A stretch of 64,000 bases of DNA from Hygrophila difformis (Eukaryota > Streptophyta > Magnoliopsida > Lamiales > Acanthaceae): contig JAOANR010000006.1 of the NCBI GenBank assembly GCA_030278955.1, positions 52,046,915-52,110,914 on the forward strand, written 5' to 3'. A program made the translations under genes and the position numbers. This document shows positions 44,858 to 54,873 of this stretch, in pieces. The notes under the pieces are model-generated. The model was not told the DNA's origin. It worked only from the letters and a program-made list of their open reading frames with translations, and did no database searches. Numbering within the stretch: the first letter of the stretch is position 1; the number at the start of each line of letters is the position of its first letter.

Positions 44858-45109
44858 GTGATATTCCTTGACCATTGTTACAAGATTCGACTTTACTTTA
44901 CTTGGTACCCACTTTTCATAGCCATCAAACCAAAATAATAAATAAACAAATCACTGCTACCGCTGGCTAACCACACATTAATAAATAAAAATCAATGTGG
45001 ACTAACCATCAATTCCTTGACCTTTGTTACTCCTATCGGTTCCAGTTTCAGTACAAAATATAATCACCCTAATTATAAGAGTTTGGGAAGAAATGCCAAT
45101 GTATTAATT

Positions 45110-45692
45110 TTGACTATTTTTCAATTTGGTGGCATAGTTATGAAGTTATCTAATTTGGTGCCATAGGTCTCCAAAATGATCACATTGAGCCTTAATCACC
45201 CCATTATTTACTGACGTGGAATGAGATTAGAGAAAATAATTAATTTAATTGCGTCATGTGGTTGTCATGCACGCATTAACTGTGTTTACACACGTTGAGA
45301 CTTTCTAAACCTAACTCCTGGACCCGCTCAAATTCCTCCCCACAACCTGCTAGATGCCTAGATCTTTTAGAACTGGATATGAAGCCACTCTAGAGGTTTT
45401 AAAATGTGCTTTTACTAATGTTCAGCTTTCTAAAGTAGTTTTTTCTCCTCGTGAATCAATATGAGGGAATCCATTCTTCTGTAGGTCACATTTGGGGGTG
45501 GGTTTGGGTTATGGGGAAACTAACACCGGTTGCGTTTTAGGGAATTTAGGTGGGTCCAGAAGTTAGGGTGTAGGTCATACCCACTTAATGCCTACGGGTG
45601 GGTTGGGTTATTAAGGCCCATGAAACCATTTTAAACACAATTAGCAAAGCTGTGTCATCAAATTAGAACACTTTATAATAATGGTACCAAAA
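45110..45692. repeat. Noncoding long-inverted-repeat element (family of 14755-15060)
   Basis: The left part (CAATTTGGTGGCATAGTTAT...) and, read inversely, the right part (TCTAATTTGATGACACAGC...) are related, with about 450 bp of intervening DNA including a GC-richer block with GGTGGGTTGGG words. No transposase. It lies in the long intron proposed for the NLR gene. Confidence 0.45.
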
Positions 45693-45950
45693 TAGTCCCT
45701 CCATTTTTCTATAACTTCTCCATTTCTATCATGCACGTTATCCAATACATTTTTTATCATTAATAACTCAAACTATATATAAGTAAAAATTATAAAAATT
45801 TCATATTCTAAAACTACGCAATTAGATGAATTGAACATCTCACTTGACTATGTTTTATCTTATATATCCATGCTAAAAAAATTAAATCAAAGCTACTTAA
45901 TAAATAGTCACAACTATGCAAATGGTAAGGTTAAAAAAACGGAGGGAGTA
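45693..45950. mobile_element. Stowaway-type MITE 1
   Basis: Ends are TAGTCCCTCCATTTTT and AAAACGGAGGGAGTA with TA at both borders, as in Tc1/mariner-derived Stowaway elements. Size 258 bp. Its middle shares ATTCTAAAACTACGCAATTA and CTTGACTATGTTTTATCTTA with the copy at 46412-46646. Lies in the proposed NLR intron 3. Confidence 0.85.
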
Positions 45951-46411
45951 GTAAACCTGAAAGTTACAACACTATTTTGACATTATATGCAAAAAGTTTG
46001 TGATTATTCATATACTTAACCTTTAAAAAAAAGAAAAAAGAAAAAAACCAAAATACATCTCATTATATGTAATGTCACAAAAACCAAAATACATTAAGAA
46101 AAAAAAAGGCAAAACAAAAAAACAAAATTTCACACTTCAGCTAGTTAGCACATAAACCGGACCGACTACTACCGTGGTGCTATTTGGTAAGTTGTTAGGG
46201 TATTGTGGAGGATTTGGGCTTCATTGCCAATCTCAACTTGATTAATTTTAAATTTGGATGGACATTAATTGGAAGGATAAATAGTAAATTTGTAGGACAT
46301 AGTTTTATGTTTTATGAAGTACTTTTCATTGGCACGTATACACATTTTCAGCGATACAAGTATTTACATTTCAGCAACACAAGGATATACATTTCAAGTA
46401 ACATAATTACA

Positions 46412-46646
46412 TATTTCCTCCGTTTCAAAAAAATTGTAACACATTCATGTTTTTCACGCAATTCAATGCACATTTTTAACACTTAATATTTTAAATTGTG
46501 TAAAAATAAAAATTATAAAAATTTGATATTCTAAAACTACGCAATTAGACGAATCCAATAAAATCTAACTTGACTATGTTTTATCTTATATAACCGTGTT
46601 AAAAATTGAATCAAAATGTTTCAATCTTATAAAAAGGGAGGGAGTA
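46412..46646. mobile_element. Stowaway-type MITE 2
   Basis: Ends TATTTCCTCCGTTTCAAAA and AAAGGGAGGGAGTA with TA borders; 235 bp. Same family as 45693-45950, same orientation. Also in the proposed intron 3. Two MITEs and a third element explain much of the unusual 2.46-kb intron length. Confidence 0.85.
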
Positions 46647-47319
46647 CATTTCAGCGCCATAAGTATCATCACAATTGTTTATGTTTCTCTGAATCATAAT
46701 ATTATTATTTTTTGTCGTTGAAATATTGTTTGTGTCGCTAAATTATTCTTCTGTATGTCATTGAAATTTTCTAAGGGATGTTCTATTAATTGCTTCAATT
46801 TAAAAATTTTACTCTTTTATTTTCCAACCATTGTATAGTTTTTAATAGCTGAGATCAACTCTCTTAATATACTGCAAACTTGGCCGAAGTACAGTAATCC
46901 ATGCTAGTTAGGTTAAATTAATGATTAGTTGATAATTAAGTGGTTAGCACAAAAGTAAGATAATTGGGAACACAAAAAAGATACTAGTACTATTTAAAAT
47001 TTTAATTTTAAATTTTTATTCAACGTGGATGAAAACCATAATCATAAGTTACAATGTTAATCCTAGCTAATTTATATTTTGTATTAAGGCTAAAATAATA
47101 CTCATTTGACTTGTGTAATATAGTATACTTTTGGGTTTGATGAACTTTAAATCGAGTTGTTGCAATGTTTAAGAATCATTAAGGGTGTAAATACAATGTT
47201 ACCAAATCTTGATTAGAGAAATTGGATACAATTATTACTTTAAGTTATAAATATAAATTAAACCAAAATATTCACTGTGCATAGTTCATGGGTAAGTGCA
47301 TTTAATATCCTTTTCTCAG

Positions 47320-48475
47320 ATTCAAGGAGCATCATGAGGAATTGGAGAAAGATTCTGAGGATGATGTGTTGATGGGACAGAATGATCTGAGTAGTGAGAA
47401 CAAGAAACTGATGCAGAAAAACAATGATCTAGTGATTCTGATTAAAGACCTGATGCAGAAACATAAAGATGCAGTCAATCTTAACAAGGAATTGTTGGAG
47501 AAAAATGATGTAATGAACCACAACAAGGAATCGATGCATCGTCTAATGGAGAAGAGCAAGGAATTGATGCATCAAATCAAGGATAGCAATGAATTGATAA
47601 AGAAATTTACTGATGTAACGAACCGGAACAAGGAATTGATGAATCATCTAACGGAGCAGAGCAAGGAATTGATGAATCATCTAATGAAGCAGATCAAGGA
47701 ATTGATGCAGAAAATTACTGATGTAATGAACCAGAACAAGGAATCGATGCATCGTCTAATGGAAAGGAGCAAGAAATTGATGGAGAAAAATACAAATGTA
47801 ATGAACCAGAACAAGGAATTGATGCATGATCATATGGAGCAGAGCAAGGAATTGATGCATGATCTAATGGAGCAGATTGAGGAATTGGTGCAGAAAATTA
47901 CAGATGTAATGAACCAGAACATGGAATTGATCCATCGTCTAATGGAGCAGAGCAGGGAATTGATGCAGAAAAATACTGATGTAATGAACCAGAACAAGGA
48001 ATTGATGCACCCTCTAATGGAGCACAGCAAGGAATTGATGCAGAAAATTACTGATTTAATGAAGCAAAACAAGGAATTGATGTGTCGTCTAATGGAGCAG
48101 AGCAAGAAATTGATGCAGAAAATTACTGATTTAATGAAGCAAAACAAGGAATTGATGTGTCGTCTAATGGAGCAGAGCAAGAAATTGATGCAGAAAAATA
48201 CTGATGTAATGAACCAGAACAAGGGATTGATGCATCGTTTTATGGAGGAAAGCAAGAAATCGATGCATGATCTAATGCAGCAGATCAAGGAATTGTTGCA
48301 GAAAGTTACTGATGTAATGAACGAGAACAAGGAATTGATACATAGTATAATGGAGAAGAGCAATGAACTTCTGATGGCCCAAATGGAGGGCGAGAAAAAA
48401 GCAAGAAAGAAGCTGCAGGAGTCTATGGATTGCATGGTTAAAACCATTGAAGGCTTTAAAGAAACCAAAATCTAA
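47320..48475 (+). CDS. Long coiled-coil repeat exon, probably NLR exon 4 (C-terminal extension)
   Basis: A strong acceptor (CCTTTTCTCAG, ends 47319) opens a frame of 385 codons to TAA at 48473-48475. There is no ATG near the start of the frame, which fits an internal or last exon. It reads FKEHHEELEKDSEDDV, then repeats around LMQKITDVMNQNKELMHRLM. Eleven N-x-N-K-E-L-like anchors recur mostly at 25- or 36-residue spacing, differing by 11 residues, as in hendecad/heptad coiled coils. Met, Lys, Glu and Leu dominate. No signal peptide or membrane segment. Phase joins exactly to exon 3, and the four-exon total is 4098 nt (1365 residues plus stop). Alternatives: a separate gene whose first exon I missed, or a pseudo-exon. 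No homologue was recognised. Confidence 0.6.
48044..48193 (+). repeat. Perfect 75-bp tandem duplication in the coiled-coil exon
   Basis: 48044-48118 and 48119-48193 are identical, each 25 codons. Neighbouring units differ at several positions. An exact copy means recent, frame-preserving expansion of the repeat array. Confidence 0.95.
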
Positions 48476-49040
48476 GAGAAAGATGCTTCAACTTAAATTG
48501 GGCCAAATGCATTTTAGCCTCATGGATCAGGGGATGCAGTACATTTGGTTCCCACTGATGCATGGGCTAAAAAATTCATTTTGCCTTTTCGAAGTTTGTG
48601 GGGAGTTGGTGACCCCATTTATGTTTGAGTGTGTGTTCTTTTTTCTTTTCTGTGTCTGTGTTTGGAACCTGTCGTTGATGGGTATGTGTTGTGTTGCTGT
48701 GGCCCTTGGGATTATGGTCGAACTGGGATTGCCGTTTGTTTACTATGGGATGGAGCGGCCTCATTTGGTAAGGAGGCAGTGGTCCGATGGGCACTGTTGT
48801 TGTTTGTAGCTGGAAAGACCTCACTGGATTCGGTCAGACATTGAAGATTGAGTTTGATTTGTTGTGAAAGAAGAGTTGCTTGCTGCTGCGAGGATTGCAC
48901 TTGTTTGATAGCTGTTGCTGTTGCCGCCTGCCTCTAGTTCATGCGGTAAACTGCTATTGTGGCCTTTCCAATTTCTTAGAAAAAAACAAAAACCAAAAAA
49001 AAAAAAAAGAAAAAGGAAACGAGAAAACAAAAAAACAAAA
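48476..49040 (+). other. Probable 3' UTR of the coiled-coil exon, ending in A-rich DNA
   Basis: No coding motif. It is moderately GC-rich, with TTG and GTTGCTG-like words. From 48978 the DNA becomes A-rich, with CAAAAA and AAAAAAGAAAAAGG runs up to the 61-bp repeat. No clear AATAAA was seen. Confidence 0.4.
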
Positions 49041-49101
49041 AAAAAATGTTGCATTGTATCAAAGTGGAACTTGAAGTGAAATTTGTTGTCTTTATGATCA
49101 A
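49041..49101 (+). repeat. 61-bp direct repeat, copy 1
   Basis: Identical to 55048-55108 over 61 bases (starting AAAAAATGTTGCATTGTATC and ending TTTATGATCAA). A shorter, diverged third copy is at about 55184-55232. The Helitron border lies directly after this copy. Both full copies are preceded by A-rich DNA. Confidence 0.92.
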
Positions 49102-51312
49102 CTAGTCAGCCCACCCGCGGTACCCGCGGGAATGTAAAAATCGGGAGTAATATATTTATACGTTCATATAAAAAATACTATTAAAATTATTATTAGATCC
49201 TACATTAAGATATAATTTATATGTTAGCATAATGAATGAAAATTTCAATAACATCGCATAACGATCCGCAGATTTGTTCCATCCGACGACTGTTGATTTT
49301 AGACAAAATAAAAAAAAAAAATTCAAATCGGACTTTCTTCTCACACGCAATACAGTTCTAAAGAATTTTATACATAATTTCAATATTTAAGAATTTTAAA
49401 TGAAACCAATGTACTGCCAGTCAATGCTTCACCCCCGAGACATTTTTTCTCATTCTTGTCGTAACCAATGTACTGCCGGTCAATACTTCATCCTCCAAGA
49501 TATTTTTTCCACTCTCATCAGAACCAATGTACCCACCCACCCGATGTGTGTGGATGTAAATTTTTTAAAAAATATAAACTTAAATGTTAAATTAATTTAA
49601 ATTATTTACATAATTTTTAATTAAGTTAATTGTTATATAATTTTATTAAAAAATTTATTGATAAAATGTGAACCAATGTACCCGCCCGCGCCACATGGAT
49701 GTAAAGGTTCTTAAAAAATTATAAAATAGAAAAAAATAACACTATTCTCCTCACTATTTCAAAGTTAAAAATAACTGAAAATATTATCAGTCATCACACA
49801 ATTGTATGTTATTAAAAATAAAATTATTAAAAGATTATATTACATAAACTTCAGTTTTTTTTTCTTATTAAGATGATAGCAAATCAACATCATCCAAAAT
49901 ATCATGGGAATTTCAATTTCATTGAAAATGATCGTCAGTCGAACATCTACCAATGATCTTATTATTATACGCATTGATCTAAAATGAAAAAATCCAACTA
50001 TTTCAAAAGCATGTTACATATAAAATCAGTGATTTACCATTTTCTTCCAATATAAAATGTTGAGAAGCTCAATGGTATTTAAGCACAATTTCATTCACCA
50101 ATTAATCAAAATGATGAAGTAAAATTGGATTGATAAGATAATCGCCAATCGAACATCCCCTCCATGATCTCATTATCATATACATTGAATTAAACTGAAA
50201 AATCTAATTATATACTTACATGAATGAACAATTCTTTCAAAAGCATGGCACATAGAAAATTAATATTTTACCGTTTCCTTTTAATATAAGATGATAGCCA
50301 GTCGAACACCCCAAATGATCTCATTGGAGTTTCAATTTCATTGAAGATGATCGTCAGTCGAAATGAGTCAGCCGCGGTCTGGCTGACCTATTTAGATCTC
50401 AATTGATTGACTATTGTTTATAGTAAGAGATATAATAATTTATTTTAGAGAAAGTATTATGATATAGTCCATTTAAAAATTACTTCATAAAATATTAAAC
50501 ATTGTAGGATCCTCTATTTCCAAATTAAAGGCACAGTTATTAATTATAATAATTATGAAGCTATAGCTTATTAGAGTGTTATATTAAATTATTTTTATTC
50601 CTTTCCCTTGGCACATTAGATTTTATTTTCATTTTTTATATTGAAAAATATTTTTAAATATATGGAAATGACTGACTCAAAAATGAAATAATGAAAATCA
50701 ATATTGTAAAAACTTATTTACTATTATTATTGTTATTATTATTATTTTATTGCAAATCAAAAATTTAATTTAAAGTATCTGAATTAAAAATGTGTTAATA
50801 TTGATATGCACAATCCGTTATACCATTTTATTATAAATTTATAAAAAGTCTATGTTTTAAAAAAATAACTTTAGAAGGTTTAATTTAAAATATAAAATAA
50901 AATAATCATTTCTGAAATTAGAAATATAAAAATCTTTCAATCATTTGAAGGGTTGTCATGAAATAGCATATCCGTATGGAGCCATTCTAAAAAAATCATT
51001 AAATCCTTAATAGAGGGAAAAATGTACTTATATCCATGTTTATTCTTATTTTTAAAAGAATAATGATGATAGAGATTTAAAAAATCTCTTTTAGAACATT
51101 GTGAACAATAAATGTGAGATGACTAATACAAATGAATTTATAATTCCCATATAAAATTATTTTTTTTTATAAATTTAAATAAAGTCTATTTCAAAATAAT
51201 TTAAATATTTTTCTATTATTTTTTTCCCTAAAATGCGTAGAAGGTAGTCATATTTGAATTAACAACATAAATTATTATAATCATAATACTTCTCGCTATC
51301 ATCACACCTATT

Positions 51313-51472
51313 AATTTTTTATAAAGTTTATTTTAAAGGGATGGTAGAAGCCTATGCCAAACAAATTACAAAGGAAATAAATGAGACGAATATGGAGCCG
51401 GTGGAGAATCGAACCTCCAACCTTCAGGTTGTAAATAAAGGGACTTAATCACTTGGACTAAGCCCTCGTCCC
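51313..51472 (-). mobile_element. tRNA-derived SINE
   Basis: The minus-strand head GGGACGAGGGCTTAGTCC is followed by an A-box-like word (TTAGTCCAAGTGATTAAG, complement of 51444-51461) and a B box (GGTTCGATTCT, complement of 51405-51415) at tRNA-like spacing. These are internal pol III promoters. The body is short and ends in AT-rich sequence. It does not fold as a tRNA because the acceptor ends do not pair. It abuts the end of the kinase fragment. Confidence 0.62.
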
Positions 51473-51895
51473 ATTCATTTTAATACACTATGTTACAATG
51501 TGAGCAACTTCAATTATTTGGTCCAGATTTTCATCGCATGCAACGTCCATCGATGCTATTTTGCCTCATCATATACAAAGAATAGTTGACTAAACTCCAG
51601 TCCTTTGAACGTGACCGCCATTCTTCCAGTTATCAATTCCAACAGGACAACTCCAAATCTATAAACATCGACTTTTGTTGTCGGCTAGTGGATTAGCAAA
51701 ATAATCTGGATCAAGGGATCAAGGTACCCCAGTTGTCCCGTGCACAAAAGTGGATATCTGATTTTGATCCAAGGGAATCAATCCTGATGCACCAAAATGA
51801 GACACTTTGGCTGTAAAATTATGGTCCAAAAGAATGTTCGTTTTGACATCTCTGTAGCGGTAAAAGTATGGGCTTGTAAGGTTTGTTCATGGAGA
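51473..51895 (-). pseudogene. Wall-associated-kinase (WAK-like) kinase-domain fragment
   Basis: Minus-strand pieces match the middle of a WAK/WAKL kinase domain: [20 protein letters not shown] (catalytic loop, normally HRD) and [15 protein letters not shown] (DFG replaced by HFG). Then come [11 protein letters not shown], remnants of the DVYxFGVVLxELxTG block (51640-51680) and a helix end (DENLDQIIEVAHIV). Several stops and indels are present, the first half of the kinase is missing, and key residues are changed. WAKs are plasma-membrane receptors that bind pectin. This piece lies just inside the 5' end of the Helitron in the Helitron's own orientation, as captured genes usually do. Confidence 0.78.
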
Positions 51896-51938
51896 AATAA
51901 TCACAATAAAACCCTTTAATCTATCCAAAAAGTATAGA

Positions 51939-52416
51939 TAACATTCATGAACGAAAGCACAGCATAGAAATCACAAAGGAATTTCAGATAAGAACTAAAT
52001 GTTAAGACAGGATATTAAGCCATAAGCAATTTAAGAAGTTGGTCATATTTTGTTCAAAAACAAAACAAATCGAAACCTGATAAATCGATTACGAAATGAG
52101 GCTATCAAAGCGCCAAATCACGCTAAATTTGATTCTGCCATTACTTAAAATGGCATAAACTCCCTATTCTATACTGTGAGAAAAGTTTTTTACCACCGGA
52201 TCAGGGGTATCATTTTGCTTGCACATAACCCATGGAATCTAGTATTCAAGCCAACAGCCATTTTGGCAGCCCCGGGCATGTACCACTACTCTTGCTCTCC
52301 AAACCGTACACATTTTCAATCTACGTTACAACAACACATTTGATTAAACACAAAATGCAAATACAATTCCAGCAAAAGCATTCAATCACAGGCGACCAAA
52401 AAAATACATGCCCAGG
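51939..52416. other. Unassigned stretch between Helitron end and beta-galactosidase fragment
   Basis: No motif was recognised. A plus frame at 52232-52519 overlaps the antisense of the beta-galactosidase exon and is not thought real. It may be intron DNA of captured fragments. Confidence 0.3.
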
Positions 52417-52680
52417 AGAGAATAATCGGGCCTCCCTGAGATTGAAACAACCTTTCATTCTTCATCGTTCCCACAATTTTCTCTGTAGATCTCTGCATCG
52501 CCATCTACACATCCACTAACGATATTTATAAATTCAATGTTAATTATTACGTTCTGAAAACATGACACAATAATTCTCTTTATTTTCAATTCTTACCTTG
52601 AAGGGTCCATTGTCAGATCTGAAACTGATGCCTAGGACATACTTCAACCAAACCAAATAGGAAAGCCTCCAGATGCAGGA
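52417..52680 (-). pseudogene. Beta-galactosidase (GH35) fragment, two exons
   Basis: The first exon piece (52680-52597) reads GGFPIW, then after a 5-bp duplication (TTTGG) and frame change WLKYVLGISFRSDNGPFK, ending at donor GTAAGA. The second (52504-52417) follows acceptor GTGTAG and reads [20 protein letters not shown] then [10 protein letters not shown]. These are consecutive conserved blocks of plant GH35 beta-galactosidases, enzymes that trim cell-wall galactose. The next residues in the family, containing the acid/base Glu (IENEYG), are lost. Intron and splice sites are kept, so the fragment was taken from genomic DNA and not from a processed transcript. Confidence 0.82.
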
Positions 52681-52849
52681 AAAGAACATTCAAAACAATC
52701 GAACTGTAAGCCTTGGTTTTTATATATATTCTCGATACAATGAAGTCTTAAGTTGTCTACATTTTCAAAATAATAGATCAATAATTCATAATTCATTTGA
52801 AAACACTGTCATTCTCATTACCATTTGTATTATCAGTTTTCACAGAGAG

Positions 52850-53145
52850 AGATGAATATGTATGGCATTCCTATCGAATTCAAACCTCTTCTCGGAAGTA
52901 CTGGCAAATGGCTTTGTTCACCAATTCAGAACTGATATCATCACAAAGCATTTCTTATTAAAATTGATCAGCAATTAATTATAGCTTGAAATGAGATATC
53001 AGAATAAGAACAGAAAATTGAAAGACAAATTTCTTACTCTTTGCATCAGCTTATTGGGATGGCCAGAAGAAAGCATTTACAGGTGGTGAATTGGATCCCA
53101 TGAACCACATTCCTGCCAACAAATAGCAACAATAGGATCATACCT
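52850..53145 (-). other. Two exon-like pieces of unknown origin
   Basis: One piece (about 53140-53042) lies between a GCGCAG acceptor and donor GTAAGA; one frame reads MWFMGSNSPPVNAFFWPSQ. Another (about 52935-52880) follows GATATCAG and reads SSELVNKAICQYFREEV. The splice-like borders suggest captured exons like their neighbours, but I do not recognise the families. Confidence 0.3.
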
Positions 53146-53499
53146 GCGCACAAAACACAGAAAAACAAAACTACGTCAATAATAAAACACCAACATGCAA
53201 TTTATAACAAACTTCAATCAATACCAAGTATATGAACAACAATTTGAAAACAAAACATATATAAAGAGAAAACAAATACTAAAATAGATTCGAGAAATAG
53301 AGAATATACACAGTCACATAAGCGCAAATCAAATATAAACATCGTTCAAGAAGAATTAATACAGAACTATATCATCAGAAGTTTAGTTTCCTACACAATC
53401 ACAATCACATTCGCTAATCAAATCCTGTCAACAATTACAAAAATAAAAGGCCAACAAATAAACTGAGTCTATTTCTGTCAAGGCATATTTTAAACTTAC

Positions 53500-53617
53500 A
53501 GGCACAACCCAAAAAGGAACGGTGTTCCCTTTGTGAGGATACTTGAAATCTGTCAACATATATTTGCAAACAAATCGATAAAACGGCTCCATAACATTCA
53601 GCAAGCACAATAGGAAT
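53500..53617 (-). pseudogene. Lipid phosphate phosphatase (LPP/PAP2 family) exon fragment
   Basis: The minus strand reads LLNVMEPFYRFVCKYMLTDF and on through KYPHKGNTVPFWVVP to donor GTAAGT (53499-53494). This is the conserved N-terminal region of plant lipid phosphate phosphatases, just before a membrane segment (family words: PFYRFVG, NTVPFWAVP). LPPs remove phosphate from phosphatidic acid at membranes. Only this exon is present, without the PAP2 catalytic motifs, so it cannot be functional. The frame is open, so divergence is modest. Confidence 0.8.
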
Positions 53618-53639
53618 ATAATATCCTATACCTTAATAT

Positions 53640-53700
53640 GAAAATTGGAAGTCAGATTCTTGGAAACCCCGTTAAAAGCACCCAACATGGATAATCTGAA
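53640..53700 (-). other. Exon-like piece between NFU and LPP fragments, unknown
   Basis: Between acceptor TATTTCAG (ends about 53697) and donor GTATAG the minus strand reads LSMLGAFNGVSKNLTSNFHI. No family was recognised. Composition and borders suit another captured exon. Confidence 0.3.
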
Positions 53701-53714
53701 ATATATGCAATAAA

Positions 53715-53880
53715 TAATATATGCAGTTTTAACTTGACCACATTTCCATTGATTTCATGCATTGCAACGTTGCCCACATCTGCAATGAGGTAAGGTCCAA
53801 CACGGTATCCACATTTTCTGCAGTGAGAGGTAGCTCCACAGCCGTATCAGGTATGGCAACAGCCATTATGCCTGCTTAGA
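53715..53880 (-). pseudogene. NifU-like (NFU) iron-sulfur scaffold fragment
   Basis: The minus strand reads AVAIPDTAVELPLTAENVDT then VLD, and after a short deletion and frame change PYLIADVGNVAMHEINGNVV then KLKL. This is the start of the NFU domain of plastid NFU2/NFU3-type proteins. The CxxC pair that carries the cluster comes next in the family (GACGSC) and is missing. One Gly of the conserved ADGGNV word is Val here. NFU proteins pass iron-sulfur clusters to plastid enzymes. The fragment is non-functional and lies in the same orientation as the LPP and GH35 fragments. Confidence 0.8.
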
Positions 53881-54009
53881 TGATGTACAGATTGTCAAGG
53901 TCCGTTAGTTTAACAATAATACTATGATGATTTCATTTTTTAGATGCCAATATCAGTAAATTTACCACATTTACATGCGGCAGTGCCATTTTCAAAACCA
54001 ACTCACGAC

Positions 54010-54240
54010 CATTATATAATATACCAAGTTCTGAGAAGCAACAAAGACCAATCAAAATAAGCACATAATGAAACAAAGACTGGGAAGTATGTACCAACAT
54101 GAACCAAACTTTTTGTAGATAGCACTTTCCATATCACACTTCATCAACCAAATACCTTTTGAGCTTATTGGATACTCAAAATCATTAGACACGACTCTTT
54201 TTTTCAACCTGCAAATCTTTTCCAGATTTATTTCTTTTAG
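54010..54240 (-). other. Further exon-like sequence, unknown
   Basis: Between TTTGCAG (about 54210) and AAAG/GTATTTGG the minus strand reads LKKRVVSNDFEYPISSK. The family was not identified. It may be one more captured exon. Confidence 0.25.
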
Positions 54241-54291
54241 CAGAGAGTAAACATTAAATTTAATATTTAACTAAAAATAGTTATATGCAGC

Positions 54292-54553
54292 CAGGGGCGG
54301 ATACACTTACACTTCTATGGTAGCACGGGCTACCACTCAAATTGATAAAATTGTAATTTTAAACTAAAATTATTTTAGATTTTGCTTGATTTGACTTTGT
54401 GCAACCTCTAATTTTTTTGTGGTGATACCACTATAATGAAATATAACCAAGTATTTTTCAATAATTTTTATATTTTAACTACCATTCCTAATTTCAGCAT
54501 AGTTTCCACCATTTTTGTGATACCACTGAAAAAAATTTCTGGATCCACCGCTG
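54292..54553. mobile_element. hAT-type MITE
   Basis: Ends CAGGGGCGGAT and TGGATCCACCGCTG are inverted (CAGNGGYGGATCC). The flanks TATGCAGC at 54284-54291 and 54554-54561 are a perfect 8-bp duplication. 262 bp, noncoding. It sits among the gene fragments and postdates them. Confidence 0.9.
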
Positions 54554-54561
54554 TATGCAGC

Positions 54562-54818
54562 CCAATAATAAACCTACTAAACCGCATAGCAGAAAAGGAA
54601 TTCCAGATAAAATAAAGCTTCTTAAGATAAACTATATGATGGCCAAAACACAAAATAGCTCTACCGATGTGCTCAGCATCATTGAATTAAATATTTACAT
54701 CATTCCACAACGTCAATAGCTCTACCGGTATTCATATATTATTTACAAAATATAAATGACAAAGACTATAAGAATCCATAGAAAGCTCAACGATTACTAA
54801 AGCATCCTAACATAAACC

Positions 54819-54873
<55 letters not shown>

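Larger units (their letters stand above)
49102..51938 (-). mobile_element. Probable Helitron, minus strand, with a kinase fragment and a SINE inside
   Basis: The minus-strand 3' end is a perfect hairpin CCCGCGGGTACCGCGGG (complement of 49114-49130), then TGGGCTGA, CTAG (49102-49105) and T outside. The proposed 5' end is TCTATACTTTTTGG at 51938, preceded by A. Insertion between A and T without duplication fits Helitrons, which move by rolling-circle replication. Size 2837 bp; no Rep/helicase, so non-autonomous. Inside are degenerate repeats (49400-49560 and 49860-50370, sharing ACCAATGTACTGCC and CAGTCGAACA words) and a second GC-rich hairpin near 50371-50392. The 3' end is more secure than the 5' end. 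The element may really reach further right and include the gene fragments there. Confidence 0.6.

Noticed and set aside
47830..48468. 212-codon open frame antisense to the coiled-coil exon
   Set aside because: It exists only because the repeat unit is a multiple of three and lacks stops on the other strand. Its residues (Cys, Ile, Phe, Ser runs) have no motif.
48476..48844. Plus frames after the coiled-coil stop (48447-48844)
   Set aside because: No motif, overlap the exon end in another frame, and are better read as 3' UTR.
51393..51472. Possible tRNA gene (T-arm-like GGTTCGATTCTCC on the minus strand)
   Set aside because: The two ends do not pair as an acceptor stem and the length is odd. 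Pol III boxes with a tail fit a SINE better.
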